Source of the DNA: Epiperipatus broadwayi
Lineage: Eukaryota; Onychophora; Udeonychophora; Euonychophora; Peripatidae
Reading direction: 5' to 3'
Assembly (NCBI GenBank): GCA_028023455.1
Contig: JAQFVV010012512.1
Coordinates: 1,714,413-1,778,412, forward strand
Length of the DNA stretch: 64,000 bases
Position numbers and translations under genes: made by a program. Below, one piece after another: positions 47,560-58,929 of the stretch. The notes below the pieces were generated by a model. That model saw only the letters and a list, made by a program, of their open reading frames with translations. It was not told the origin of the DNA and made no database searches. Every line of letters starts with the position of its first letter. Position 1 is the first letter of the stretch.

Positions 47560-48175
47560 TCTTCTCATCTAGAATAGTGCCATCCTTCTGGGGAGACTGT
47601 GTATACAGTGTGGTGATCTAGTTTAGGTCCTTCTCTTCATGCTGTCTTTTTGACATTTGATCCAGATGTTCCTCTATGTCTTTGTCATTCCCTGATTATA
47701 TGATCATCATGTATGTATGGTATACTCTCAGATATTATTATTGTTGAGTTTGAATAGGATGATGGCTGAGAATGTCAGCCACCACATTTACAGCTCCTTT
47801 GCAATATTTCATCATATAATTAAACTCCTGGAGGAACAAACTCCATTGAACCAACTGGCTATTATTGAGATAGCCATGATTTAGAAATTGCACTCTTGTG
47901 GTCCATGATCACTATTACTTTGGAGCCTAGTAGCATAGGATGAAACTTTTCAAATGCCCATATGATCGCTAGGGTTTTTTTTCTGTGATTGTATAATTAT
48001 GTTCAGATCCTTTCAACAACCTGCTTATGAAGTACAGTATCCTTATCTGACCGACCTGCTGAATTTGGGATAGTGTAACACATAGTCCATATGCACTGCT
48101 ATTGGTTTGAAGTATAAAGGGTTTGTTGGAGTCTGAGTATGGCAGCATCACTTGTTCTATAAAACTGTTCTTAAT
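47560..48175 (-). pseudogene. Gypsy RNase H domain
   Basis: The minus-strand ORF 48151-47969 reads LPYSDSNKPFILQTNSSAYG and SQIQQVGQ, then ISRLLKGSEHNYTITEKK. Downstream frames give LAIIWAFEKFHPMLLGSKVI, VIMDHKS, and FNYMMKYCKGAVNVVADILS. This is the RNase H of a Ty3/gypsy polymerase. The catalytic D in LQTD is N in this copy. It continues the RT at 48176-48950 with stops. Confidence 0.8.
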
Positions 48176-48955
48176 CTCAGCAAATGCTTCCTCTTGTACA
48201 GTGATCTAGTTCCAATGGGTGTCTTTTCTAAGCAATCTTAGTAAGGGCTTTATTTGGTCAGCAAATTTTCTCAGAATCTGTTGTAAAAGTTGCATAGTCC
48301 TAAAAAAAACAGAATGTGTTTTCATGTTTTAGGTATGGGGAAATCTGAAATTGCCTTAAAATTTTATCAGGGCGGGGTTTGATTTCTGTTTGTCCCACCA
48401 AATGACCCAAAAATTCTACCTTATCAGATACCAATATACTTTTCTTTATGTTGATTTTGATTTCTTTAGCTTCATATTCTGTAAAACAGTTCTATGTGTT
48501 GGAAGTGTTCTTCAAGTGATGTTGATGCTACCATGATATTGTTCACATATATAGTTAAAATTTTATTGATTTCCTGGAACAAAACTTGGTCCAAGCATCG
48601 TAATAAACCTGGCACCTTTGTTAACTAAGCCAAAGGGAATTTGAATAAATTGATATGTCCTCCATATCTAAAAGCTGTGTAGTGGTGGTCTGTGTAATGC
48701 AATTTTATCTGCCAGTAGCTACCAGTTAAGTCGAATGTGGAGAATATTGTTTTGTCTTTAAATTTCATGAGTAAATCTTGCATACGGGATGGGATGGTAC
48801 AATCTGTTATTGTCACCCTATTAAATTGGCGTGCATCAAGGCGTAACCCACATATCCATTTTTCTTTCTAACCACCACCAGGGGATTACAGTATGGGGAA
48901 AAGCATTTGTCAATAATGCCCCATTTCAACATTTGTTCCAGTTGTCCCTCCACTT
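48176..48955 (-). pseudogene. Gypsy reverse transcriptase (catalytic YVDD altered)
   Basis: Minus-strand frames give EEVEGQLEQMLKWGIIDKCF and PLVVVRKKNG at the start (about 48950-48850). The ORF 48816-48625 then reads IPSRMQDLLMKFKDKTIFST and FDLTGSYWQIKL (first catalytic Asp present) and GHINLFKFPLA. Near 48550 the box reads ILTIYVNNIMVAS, so both Asp of YVDD are Asn. That change and multiple stops make it inactive. Confidence 0.85.
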
Positions 48956-49223
48956 CCTCAAATTTACGTTGTATGAGGTACGATCACACTTGGGATGGTT
49001 CTCATTGTTTTCTTTGTTTATATCCTTTAATAAGCCCATTTCTCTGTCTCAGTGGCAGAAGTCAGATTTGCTCCATTTGCCTTTCTTCCATAAGTTCCAT
49101 ATCCAACTGGGTCATACAACATTCCTCAGTATCGTCATGTAAGTTGTATTTTAACATTTCAATATTTTTTGTCATTGCACACTACAAACTGATGTTCAAA
49201 TCTATGGTGCATCTGTTTTCATG

Positions 49224-49496
49224 CTAGAAGTTGAAATACAACACAACCTCATGGATAAGACTGGTCATTATTAAGAACCCTTGGTATATCATCTTATGCT
49301 GTTTGTGCATCTGTACCCAAATTTGCTTGCGCAAAAGTTTTACTTTCTGGTTGTTTGCTAATGTTACTTGTGCCACCTTCAAAGGTAAGATTTCTATGTG
49401 TGGGCTTTTTGTCAAAATCTGGTGGTAGAGATCTCCTGATATTACAGATATTTGACTGCCTAAATCCAGCATGGCTGTCACTTCAAGTTCCTCCAT
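49224..49496 (-). pseudogene. Gypsy aspartic protease
   Basis: The 90-residue minus-strand frame contains AMLDLGSQISVISGDLYHQI, corresponding to the D-T/S-G active site (here DLG), and VAQVTLANNQKVKL, the flap-like strand. It lies between gag and RT in the usual order. The Thr/Ser to Leu change next to the catalytic Asp would harm activity. Confidence 0.75.
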
Positions 49497-49532
49497 TGTC
49501 AGAGTGATCTTGGGACAACTTTGTGGATTATA

Positions 49533-50230
49533 TTAAGATACTCTATCTTCCCATGAACATATCAGATTTGATATTTCTTTGTGCAGCTTAGTCCATGGTT
49601 TTACAATGTGGCCACAGAACTCTTCATTTTTGTTCCTGTCTGTGTGATTGGTATGTTTATTTTTCCAAACTTTGGCTGATGACTTCTGTTGTTGGCTCAT
49701 GTCTATCTCATTTAATAATTCGGCCATTGGTTGTACTGCTGTGTTCATATTTGCTATGAGTAACAGTTGTTCAATACCAAGTGGCATATTACAACAGATT
49801 ATCCTGACAATTTGCCCATCTGATATGTGGCATGCATTTAATATCTGAAGTCTTTGCCACTTGTCTCTTGAAAAAATGTAATTTTTGCCATTATTCTCTT
49901 TATGTTTTTCCTGCATGACTTGGTATAAGATCTTCTCTTGGAGCTGTTCACTCCAAAAACTTTTTAACAATTCCATTTATATTCCTCAAATATTTTGGGA
50001 TGGTAGAACAAAGATTCCCACCATGTTTGAGCATCGCCATAGAGGTGACTGCAGTCAATTGCCAATTTACTGAACTTGTTAATTTGGTTCACTTGGAAAT
50101 ATTTTTCCAAGTTTTTATTATGCTTGATAGGAGCTTCACCTGAATGTCCTTCAAAAATCTTTATCTTTAGTAATTGATTTATATTACACAGGTAAGGTTG
50201 TCTCTTTTCTCTTTCATGCATATCATTTTT
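49533..50230 (-). pseudogene. Gypsy gag
   Basis: Minus-strand ORFs 50221-49964 and 49976-49533 together give a retrotransposon gag domain: KIKIFEGHSGEAPIKHN, then LAIDCSHLYGDAQTWWESL (matrix/capsid pattern with TWW), then a linker of roughly 100 residues. EFCGHIVKPWTKLHK near the end is a degenerate zinc-knuckle region. The two ORFs overlap in different frames, so a frameshift separates them near 49970. It precedes the protease on the same strand. Confidence 0.75.
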
Positions 50231-50599
50231 AATGCCGTGATCTTTGGTTATTTCTGCATCCTCTCTCTTTTTTTTGACCTGATCCTGTGTACATTAATAC
50301 TTTGTTTCAGTCACCTGCTGATTCATTTCCCATCTATTACTGTTGCTTTGTTCAGGGTTGTCTCCCTTTTACATGCTTCCAAATCTAGCCTCGATTTCCC
50401 TCGACATTTCACATTTGAAGACATCTATTCTGTGATTTATATATTCTCTGTTTTCTGAGAGTTGTTGACTCAATTCATTTATTTCCTGTGGTATTTTGGT
50501 CATTTTCCCCCTTATATTCAATAAAATTTCTTCCATCATGGTCCACATTAATGCCCAGTATAAATATCTTTTATTCAGGAGTTATGGTACACCTATATC

Positions 50600-52163
50600 T
50601 ATTTATATCCGGTATATATACATTTATATTTTTGCTTACTGGTCAGTTAAATGCTCATGAATAATAGCAGATATTTTTAATCATTTTTTAACTATTTGTC
50701 TTTTTTTATATATGTAGTACTTCATGCATCTTTTACCCATTCCATTCACCAATTATTTGTCTTTTCTATGCCCTATTCCAACTATTTTGTCCTTTTTTAC
50801 CTATGTCTATATGGTTCTATTTACTTCTGAAAAAGAAAATCAATTTACCATATGAAACTTTAATTCGTTACACTAGTATTTAACACTCTATTTTATTTTA
50901 CTTTTTTTTTTCAATACAAAACAAAAAAAGCAACAAATTCAATTATACATTATTTTAAATCATTACGCTAAATTAGAGAAATAGGTTTTATACCTATATC
51001 TAAAATATCTATTTTCTCTTTATTTGTAATAACTCCTTACTGAAACATGTGACATACTCTCTCCCCCCTCCACTCATTCATTTAATAAGTTCTCCTGTAC
51101 TTTATTTTTATTTTAATTGAACATGTTGAAGCCGGTTTTTATTTAGATCTACATTAAGTTTGCATAGCTATACAGCATGTAATTTGTTTGTTTTTTTTAA
51201 ATTTAGAATATTTTTTAAAGATTAAAGGTTTTCTTGCCTTTAATTATTTTCTTAAATTATATATATAAATAAGCGACAGAAAAAAAAAACAGTTTAGAAT
51301 AAAAATTTATTAAAAAGTAAAAATCACCGACATATTTTAAGATGTAACTACATATGTGCATTAATGCATGTATTCTCATAAACAACTTTTAAATAGTTTT
51401 CTTTTTTTTAAATTTATTAAAACCAAATTAGTAAAAATCTAATTTTAGGGTATTTAATTATTCTTACCTTAATCATACTGCTTTTTATCTTTAAACCACA
51501 TTGGCACCTGTTTTACTGTACTGGACCATACTTCCCTGTGGAATTCTGCTCCTAATGTTGCATTGAGCATGAAGTGATAAAGATTTAACAGGGTAAGGAA
51601 TGGATAACAATTTAGCCAATTGTCTATACTTGCAATGTATTGGTATCTCTAGCTAAATTGTTAGAGAGGGGAATCGACATGACTCTGCCAATTACAAACC
51701 CCTTTGGTTAACAAATTTCTCAAATGCCTATATGTTTAAGACTGATGGCAAGTACATAGCTTTGAAAAATCCTGTTTACTGATAGCTTTTATGCACCACT
51801 CCTAGAAAAGAATAAAATAAATCCCCCCTCCTAGAAGGATATGCAGTCAAGTAGACTAGATTATTGACCTTACCAATATGTATATAACAGGGCACGAGGA
51901 CAAATATTTACCTCCCCCAGTAGATGGATATCCCATTTGGCTAGCTCAGTATGCCCTACATCTAGGCTCTTCAATGGGTAAGTTAAATAGATATTATGGG
52001 TACGAAGTTGATAAGCCAAGAGTAAAGTTTATATCAAATAAAATAATACAATAAAAAGTAATTAATATTCTGATTAAATACTTATTCAATCCCAGATACA
52101 TGTCACTGGTTTATACTTATAATGATATAATAAAAAGAACAAATAAGAATAATTATCACAAAA

Positions 52164-52199
<36 letters not shown>

Positions 52200-54050
52200 T
52201 GCGTTGAAATAAACATACTTTGGTATGAATAATAATACCAATGAATTTCTACAATTATTTACAATGGTTAAAATGATGGAAGTGGTCTGAGCTTTCTACC
52301 CCTACATAAAAACAGTGTATGTTAAATGATTTGGGCTATGTTTATTAGGTAAAGATGTTCAGTTACACAAATATACTTTAAATTAGGACGTTAAACCCTA
52401 CTTTATTTATGTAAATAAAATAAAAATGTGCTCAAATACATTTGCAATATAAATATATTTTGCTACATAATGAATAGTAGCTTTTGTACTTTAAACATAT
52501 ACCCAGGAGGTTATGTTGGAACAAATACCTTATGGCACTCATACATGAGGTGCAGTATATATATTTGCCTTTCTTAATTGAGAAGTTCTTATATATGCAT
52601 ATACATACAGCACAAATGTACATTTCAAATGATTCTAAATATAATGTTATTAATTGAATTGCTTATGAGAAATTTACAATAAAGTAAACCCATTAAACAC
52701 TCATCATATAGAGCCATATTAACAAAAATAACTTAAAGGCTGTATGGGTAAATATGTTTAGACACTCAGCACGAGGTGTCATATTTACTGATATATACTT
52801 GCATATATATTTTATGTATATGAAAATCTTAGAAAATAATAATACAAAAAATATATATAACTGCAACCATTTCTTGAAATACAACCCAGAATGTATTATT
52901 ATGAAAACCTCAAGGTAATATATCTAGGATTTATATTACTGAAATCTGGGTTGAAACCAATTAATAATAAGATTTTTGAGTAAAACTATATTATTATACC
53001 TGTAATAAGCATAAAATCTAGTTTATGCTAGAAACATTCTCTTTTTTTTCTTCTAATTGGAAATAACAAAGTTAATTAATTAACTATTTATGAAAATTTT
53101 AAAATAAACTTATTCAGGCATCTTTGACTTCTATTGGTTGGGCTTTGAGTGGGTTTAAATCATCAAGCCATGTGGCAAGAGTTTCATGTCATCTAGGCAT
53201 AGATAGTGGGCTTTGTCAACTTCATGGCTGGTTAGAACTGGCATGGTCACATCTTGGCAATTTGGACAAAAAAAGGGCAGGGGCACTGGCTGGTTGTCTA
53301 CTCAATGGTCATTATACTGGTGTGTCTGGCGGATTGCTTCATATTCTTCTTGTTGGGTGGAGAATCACAGAAATTTCATGATATTATTACTCTGGCATTA
53401 ATTATTTATATCTACAAGATGTCATTAGTTCTTAAAAGAACTACATTATAGATTCCTTCTAGGAATATCAGCAATAGTTCTAGTCCAATGGATCGTGTAA
53501 GAAGCCAAAAATATTGAACGAATAATCAAGAATCATTGAATCCCACACACTATCTAAAACCTATTAAACCCACTCATTTCAGTACCAATTCAGGTACTCT
53601 CTTCTGAGAATTATGAGTCAGCCAATCTTTTATTTGAGTTAATCATTTAGATCATAAACATTCCTTTCTATTTTCCCTTTTTCTTTTGTTTAAACTCCGT
53701 ATAACAGGATTTTAATACTTTGTTTCCATCTTGGATTTTCAGACCACTTGTTTTAACCCATATTAATTCAAAAGAATTTTTATTTTATCTAAGAAAAGAA
53801 AAAAAATGATATTTTAATTAGAACATTCATTAATAACAATTCTGCTTTTTTTTTTATTACAGATTTTTACCGAAGCAATCAAAATTCTTTGATTACAAAA
53901 CAAGATTACAAAGATTTCAGAAAAGTAATTAAAAAAATTATGCAAGTATGTTGGAACAACTACTTTAATTATATTTCTTTTACCAATATGTTCCAAAACG
54001 TGACCCATTTAATTAACAAAGTTTGTTTTTCTCCATTTGTGTGTTTCAGA
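50600..54050. other. Unclassified stretch between gag and 5' LTR
   Basis: Nothing in this 3.4 kb was recognised as gypsy sequence, although gag should lie close to its LTR, so other DNA has probably been inserted. It includes (AT)n at 52167-52196. A GC-richer block at 53110-53400 has overlapping short ORFs on the plus strand, and a minus reading with CPNCQDVTMPVLTSHEV, possibly a zinc-binding fragment. No family could be assigned. Confidence 0.4.
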
Positions 54051-54051
54051 G

Positions 54052-54359
54052 AGAAAAGAAAAATATATAACTATCAAATTACATGTAATATGACAATAAA
54101 CAACAACAGAAAATAAAATATATATAAAACCAAATAATACATGAACTTATTATACACTTGTTTGTGTATATTTCTTTATCAAATTTTGCTGTTTCTTTTT
54201 AACTGGTGTGTGTAGGTATTAAATGCTCAGACCCAACTTCCATTATTAATGTAGCACATTTATATACTTGTTGTGCTTGATTATGATACAATTTATATAT
54301 ACAAACATACCTGCTGTAACGCAGCAAACTTGTGCATGGACATTTGATAATGCCCGACA
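54052..54359 (-). mobile_element. Gypsy LTR, minus orientation
   Basis: Read on the minus strand it begins TGTCGGGCATTATCAAATGT and matches the plus-oriented LTR at 47163-47491. The start abuts an AT microsatellite (54360-54380), the apparent insertion site. Its orientation agrees with the gag-protease-RT-RNase H order on the minus strand, so it would be the 5' LTR. TGGAGAAAAACAAAC, about 20 bp downstream, may be the primer-binding site. Confidence 0.8.
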
Positions 54360-54399
54360 CTATATATATATATATATATTAGATTACATATTTCAATCC

Positions 54400-55380
54400 T
54401 TACTCATTAAGGTATATTTTATGTATGATATATTCCTTGTGGATATTTGTATTTATAAAATCAGCCAGAGATATTATATAACAATTTCAAAATAACAATT
54501 TCTCCAATATCTCATTCCCCTTCTTTGCTAAATATTTGTATTGCAAAATAAAATATTTCTCTTGATATCTGCGCTTGCATAATAAGTGTCATAAAATAAT
54601 CTATTTAATTATTAATTAATATTATCTTATTTAATACTAATTATTTTTAGGTTTTGATAGTAGAAATATGTCTTCCCACACTTTCAGTGGCATATATTTA
54701 CTTTAAAAGTAATGTTAATATTCATGGATTCATCAATAAACTTAAAATGAGCTTCAGTAAACTTGTGTTCATGTTCTTTTATTAATGTTATTATTATTTT
54801 TACTGAATTAAATTAACATAAAATGGAAAACTTTTTGGAGCTAGTGTTTACAATATATAAAACAGTCAAAATATTTTTGTCGTTCTCTTAATAATAACTT
54901 ATTTTATCATTCATGACCCACCTTTTTAATTTGATCGGATGACTTTATTTTTCAGTGCCTCCCATAATTAATTTTTGAATTTGAAAATAATTTTGGCTTT
55001 TTTCTTTATTTCCATTATTGAAATAAGTATTGGAAATAATATCTGAGTATACTATATGAGGGTTCTATTGTTAAAAAGTAATATTTTGTTTCGCAATTAT
55101 TTACACACTTTTTTTTTAATCTTTCACTTGTAGAGTTTTAAATTTCTGGAGATGTTTTGGTTCTGCTCAGCCTAAAGATGAACTTCTGCTAATCATATTT
55201 CAATGTCAATCGTATTGCTTTTAACTTTTCTTAGATTGCATATAAAGCAAATATAAAAAGATCAAAATAAAATGAAATAATTGAGCAATTAAATATCATA
55301 TAAAATTTCATCATATTTTAAGCATTATTTAGCATAACATTTTATAAAAATACTTTACGAGATAATATATTGTGATAATT
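54400..55380. other. Gene-free AT-rich stretch
   Basis: No gene, repeat family or RNA recognised. Confidence 0.4.
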
Positions 55381-55389
55381 TGAACAACA

Positions 55390-56150
55390 AAACCCATTTC
55401 AGCAGTTAATTTCCAGATGAGTCCAGATATACAAATTACACTAAATGGCCGGACATCAACAATTGTTATTCCACATTACTCAACCCCACAAGGCTCATCA
55501 CTCAGTTCATTTTTATTTACAACATAAATAAATCATTTGTTGTTAATAATAAAAAGAGATAGTCAAAGAATATTCTTATCGGTAATAAATATTAAAATAT
55601 TCACCATTATCTATATGGATGGCATTACAGTCTTTGTTAAAAAAAAACAAATATTATTTCTGCAAGACATTTAAAAATAAAAAAAGTCTAATTGTTTTAC
55701 AAAGACAAGGAAACAACAAAAAAAAACAATGTAAACTTTTCAAATTCTTTGATTTTATATTCTATTTGAGTCCTCCAGCAATGAGAAAATGCTTACAAAA
55801 AAATTAAAGAGAATGCAAACTAACTGTTTTCATCTTTGAAAAAAAGATATTTGTCATTAAAATCAACATCATCTATTTTCAATAAATTAATCATCACAAG
55901 AATAACATACTGCCAATTCGTACTTAAATTCACAAAGCTGTTTATTTTCAATATATACAAAATTTGCTGGAAAACTCTTGTGGGCACGAAAAACTATAGC
56001 CATCTCAACATAACAATTACAGCTCTCATCAGATGAAAATGGTCTAGGACTACACGTACTACAAATATTCCATTTGTGAATGAAAACATTAATTCTATTA
56101 TCATTTCTATCAGCCATAATATTCCTCATTCCAAAATAGATTAAAAACAC
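55390..56150 (+). pseudogene. Tx1-type LINE ORF2 fragment (RT), heavily decayed
   Basis: The plus strand encodes IQITLNGRTSTIVIPHYS, TPQGSSLSSFLF and IIYMDGITVFVKKK (about 55405-55640). These align with LNGRIAP...SIPQGSPLSALLF and SYMDDVVVF of the large LINE; the catalytic DD is DG here. At 55740-55800 FFDFIFYLSPPAMRKCLQK matches FLGFSMSLSPTAMRMEIQ, and 55860-56030 continues colinearly with SIFNKLIITRITYC. It is much older than the LINE at 24710-30864. Confidence 0.7.
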
Positions 56151-56159
56151 ACCCAACTA

Positions 56160-56870
56160 ATAGAACACCTCCATTAATTGATATATAGTCTAATAGACTC
56201 ATTCAAAGACAATGTTAATATAAAATTAATTATCCACAATCAAAGATCAACTATTGGGAGATATACAGATTAATCAATCCAAACCCTTTGCCAATGCCAA
56301 ACATTTTTTCTTAGTATAAATAATAAACATGTGATCAAGAAATTCCACCACTGGTCATGGGAACCCAAATTATTTGACTTCTTATCAAAACTCAACCTTA
56401 ATGCTAATATTATCCACAGCACACTTGTCCACTACTTCTCTAGGAGTATCTTGGTTTTACAAACTCACAATTAAAATTGACATCATTTAGAAAAATAAAT
56501 ATATCTATTTCAAATCATTTCAAAAGCTTCACCAAAGCATTTCCCCCAACATAAGAGCTCTATCTTCACATTTTCTGCACTGTGGTAACCAAAGTCCATT
56601 TTTATCTGCAATTACAATCCCAGGCGGCACAACAAATGTGATACTAATATTGGAGCAACTGAAAATCAGAGATAACAAGAATACAACACCAGATACTTTT
56701 GCTGCGATTGGGGCACACATGAAAGAACCAGTATGGGGAATGTTACAATCAACCAATAACTCAATACATGGTCAGAAATATACAGATAAACAAGTGGAGT
56801 TATTTATAGGAAATGTGATCTTTAAACAATGTATCCGGATAAAAATTAGTTTTGGATAATCCACTTTAAT
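56160..56870 (+). pseudogene. Probable Tx1-type LINE 3' remnant
   Basis: This continues the preceding fragment in the same direction. The plus-strand frame 56638-56859 (MILILEQLKIRDNKNTTPDT and following) is open but not recognised. A block with HFLHCGNQSPFL (about 56570) could be a degraded Cys/His motif. The assignment rests on position only. Confidence 0.3.
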
Positions 56871-57230
56871 GATTCTTCATAATGTGAAGATACACAACAA
56901 TGTAATAAACACATAAAATCTGCAACTTTTCTATTTTTTCACACTATTTTACACATGTAAAATTTGAGACAAATGTAACATAATTTTTTAATAATGCCTT
57001 TGCAACTAAAATTTGATAAGACACCCGTTTTCACTTGACTTTAAACATTTAACATGACTTCTTCAAGAATAACATACTTATTTTATTTAATCACTTTTAA
57101 TTAGCTTTCAATAAACAAAAATTTTAAATAATTAATAGAAAAACTAGTTTTGTAAAATGTCATTTAAAATATACATAGGTAATATACGATTTTGTTTACC
57201 TTTTCAGACAAAGTCAAAAAAAAGTCATAG
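56871..57230 (-). other. 3' flank of the insulin-like gene with AATAAA signal
   Basis: AT-rich and non-coding. On the minus strand an AATAAA hexamer lies at 57087-57082, about 145 nt past the stop codon, and is the best candidate polyadenylation signal. Nothing else is recognised. Confidence 0.4.
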
Positions 57231-57232
57231 AA

Positions 57233-57535
57233 TTAACAAAACGTATCACGAAACTTCTGCTTAGTACATCCTCTTGGACAACATTTTCGAATTAATTGCA
57301 ATGTTGCTTCATCTTGACGTTTTTCTAATTTTAAGGGTTTGTTTTCACGTTTATCTAAACCTTCATTTACATCAGCATAAAATGTTTCTACCATTTCGCA
57401 TACTTCAAAATATAGTCTAGAAAATGCACTTCCATTGCAGGGATAATAAAGAGTATCATTATGAACTTGTTGAAACATAACAAATACTATTTGACAAAAT
57501 AAAAAGATAGAAATGTAGATATCCATCTTCGCCAT
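57233..57535 (-). CDS. Insulin/relaxin-family peptide prohormone
   Basis: A 100-residue, intron-free minus-strand ORF, closed by an in-frame TGA upstream and TAA at 57235-57233. ATG at 57535 or, with a better Kozak context (AAGATGG), at 57526. Residues 6-21 (IYISIFLFCQIVFVMF) form a signal peptide. The B-chain part has Cys33 and Cys46, the latter within RLYFEVCEM. Lys-Arg at 62-63 and 72-73 bracket a 10-residue C peptide. The A chain starts with Gln74 (possible pyroglutamate) and ends KCCPRGCTKQKFRDTFC, with Cys85, 86, 90 and 100. This six-cysteine layout and the CCxxGCT core are those of insulin/relaxin hormones, which are secreted and bind receptor kinases or GPCRs. The B-chain Cys gap (12) and final A-chain gap (9) are each one longer than in insulin (11 and 8). 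Which receptor class it uses cannot be told. Confidence 0.8.
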   Translation of the reverse strand: MAKMDIYISIFLFCQIVFVMFQQVHNDTLYYPCNGSAFSRLYFEVCEMVETFYADVNEGLDKRENKPLKLEKRQDEATLQLIRKCCPRGCTKQKFRDTFC

Positions 57536-57609
57536 ATTAACATTCAACTTGTTAGAGGATAGAAAATCTGGACGAATTCAGTGCAGCAATAGTTTTTGAA
57601 TTAACATTT

Positions 57610-57618
57610 CCTTATAGG
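57610..57618 (-). promoter_or_regulatory. Possible TATA box of the insulin-like gene
   Basis: The minus strand reads CCTATAAGG about 75 nt upstream of the first in-frame ATG, which would place a start site near 57580. Such motifs are common by chance in DNA this AT-rich. Confidence 0.2.
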
Positions 57619-57619
57619 C

Positions 57620-57990
57620 AGTTTTTCACAACGGAGAAAAGAAAAAGTGATTTTTAACAAGAATTTTGTTCTTTATTTTCTAAAAAATTATACATAAAAC
57701 TAAAAAAGGCATTTTAGTACAAAAATTTAAAAATTTTGTAATCTTTACATATGACACAATTTTTTTTTGTACAAAAGTTTCCATTTTTCGCGCCAAAACT
57801 AAGAATTTAAATTAAAACAGATTAATAGTATTCGTTTTTAAGTCTATACCTAAATATATTTTATATTAATATTTCTGCTCAAAGTCAAATAGAGAACTTA
57901 TAAAATAGAATAATTTGCTTGCCATCAACCTTCCTAACATAATTTATCTTATTTGTTATTAAATTATTTACTTCATTAAATTGCAAAATA
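57620..57990. other. 5' flank of the insulin-like gene, nothing recognised
   Basis: Non-coding and AT-rich. It contains no repeat family that I recognise before the foldback element begins. Confidence 0.4.
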
Positions 57991-57993
57991 TTG

Positions 57994-58312
57994 TATATAT
58001 GTTGTGTACGCACAGATAATGAAGTTAGTATATATAATCGAAAGCAAATATAAAATAGTATTTTAGATGAACGCTTTTGAGAGACCTCTTAGCAAGCGAT
58101 CCTAAGTCCATTAATCGAAGAGAAGCCTGCTTTGCCCTGTTCCGAAAACGGCAGTTATAATTACTTAGTATTATTTTGCATAAATTTTCCTTCTAACAAC
58201 GCAGTTTTTAACAAGATTGTAGCTATGAATATGAGAGCCAGAAGTCTCTCGAAAGCGCTCAGCTAAAATAGTATTTTATATTTGCTTTATCTGTGCATAC
58301 AGCGCATATATA
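57994..58312. mobile_element. Foldback MITE with ~90-bp inverted arms
   Basis: Ends around GTACGCACAGATA (58007) and TATCTGTGCATAC (to 58300) are inverted. Inside, AAAGCAAATATAAAAT...AGTATTTTAG pairs with CTAAAATAGTATTTTATATT. The left arm has a 22-bp insertion. The right arm has an inner hairpin, GAGAGCC...AGTCTCTC, next to GCTATGAATAT. It shares GCGCTTTCGAGA...ATATTCATAGC with the foldback MITE at 13818-14273. It has no coding capacity. It is about 450 bp upstream of the insulin-like start codon. Confidence 0.75.
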
Positions 58313-58319
58313 TAGTATT

Positions 58320-58900
58320 TATTTGTTATTACATTATTATTGAAATGGGTTGTATAAAAGAGTTTGCTGTTAAATAAAAGGATATATTTTAATTCCTATT
58401 GGAACCTTTAAAGGAATCCAGGAGCAAATTTCTAATGTCCACTCGTATGTTCTTTTTATTGCAGGTGTAATTATTATGTAATTATTCATATAGTATATGA
58501 ACATGGATGAGCTGCTCATCAACCTGCATAAAATAGCATAATAAGTTGATTGGTATTTTATCTCTGCATTTAAGATCAAAAAACACCATACATGTTTTGC
58601 AAATGAATTTTTTTTAAAAAATAAATATTTACAGACAACAAAACTAAATTAAGGCCCTTATTTCCAAGAAATTGTAACTTCCCAGCCTGGTAGAGAATTC
58701 AGGTGACATTTATTTAGGTATATACAACTCTGAATCAATATCAAATGTAGAAAAATTGCATGAATTGGGAAAAAAATCTTTTTAATATTGAATAGGTCAT
58801 TGTTAGTCTTTGTAAAGTTTTAACAAAAAAATGAAGATGTAATTGATTTAAAGTGTGGAAATGTACTTTACTACAAAGAGACAAATGTTGAAAGCACAAG
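58320..58900. other. Gene-free AT-rich stretch
   Basis: Nothing recognised. The ORF 58579-58370 has no motif. Confidence 0.35.
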
Positions 58901-58929
58901 CAAAAAAATTCATTACAAATAAAAAATGA

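Noticed and set aside
53110-53450. GC-richer block as a nuclear mitochondrial insert or host exon
   Set aside because: No mitochondrial protein could be matched in any frame with either genetic code by eye, and the frames carry stops; it was left unclassified.
57536-57547. Four extra N-terminal residues on the insulin-like ORF
   Set aside because: That start would be a TTG codon; the first in-frame ATG is at 57535.
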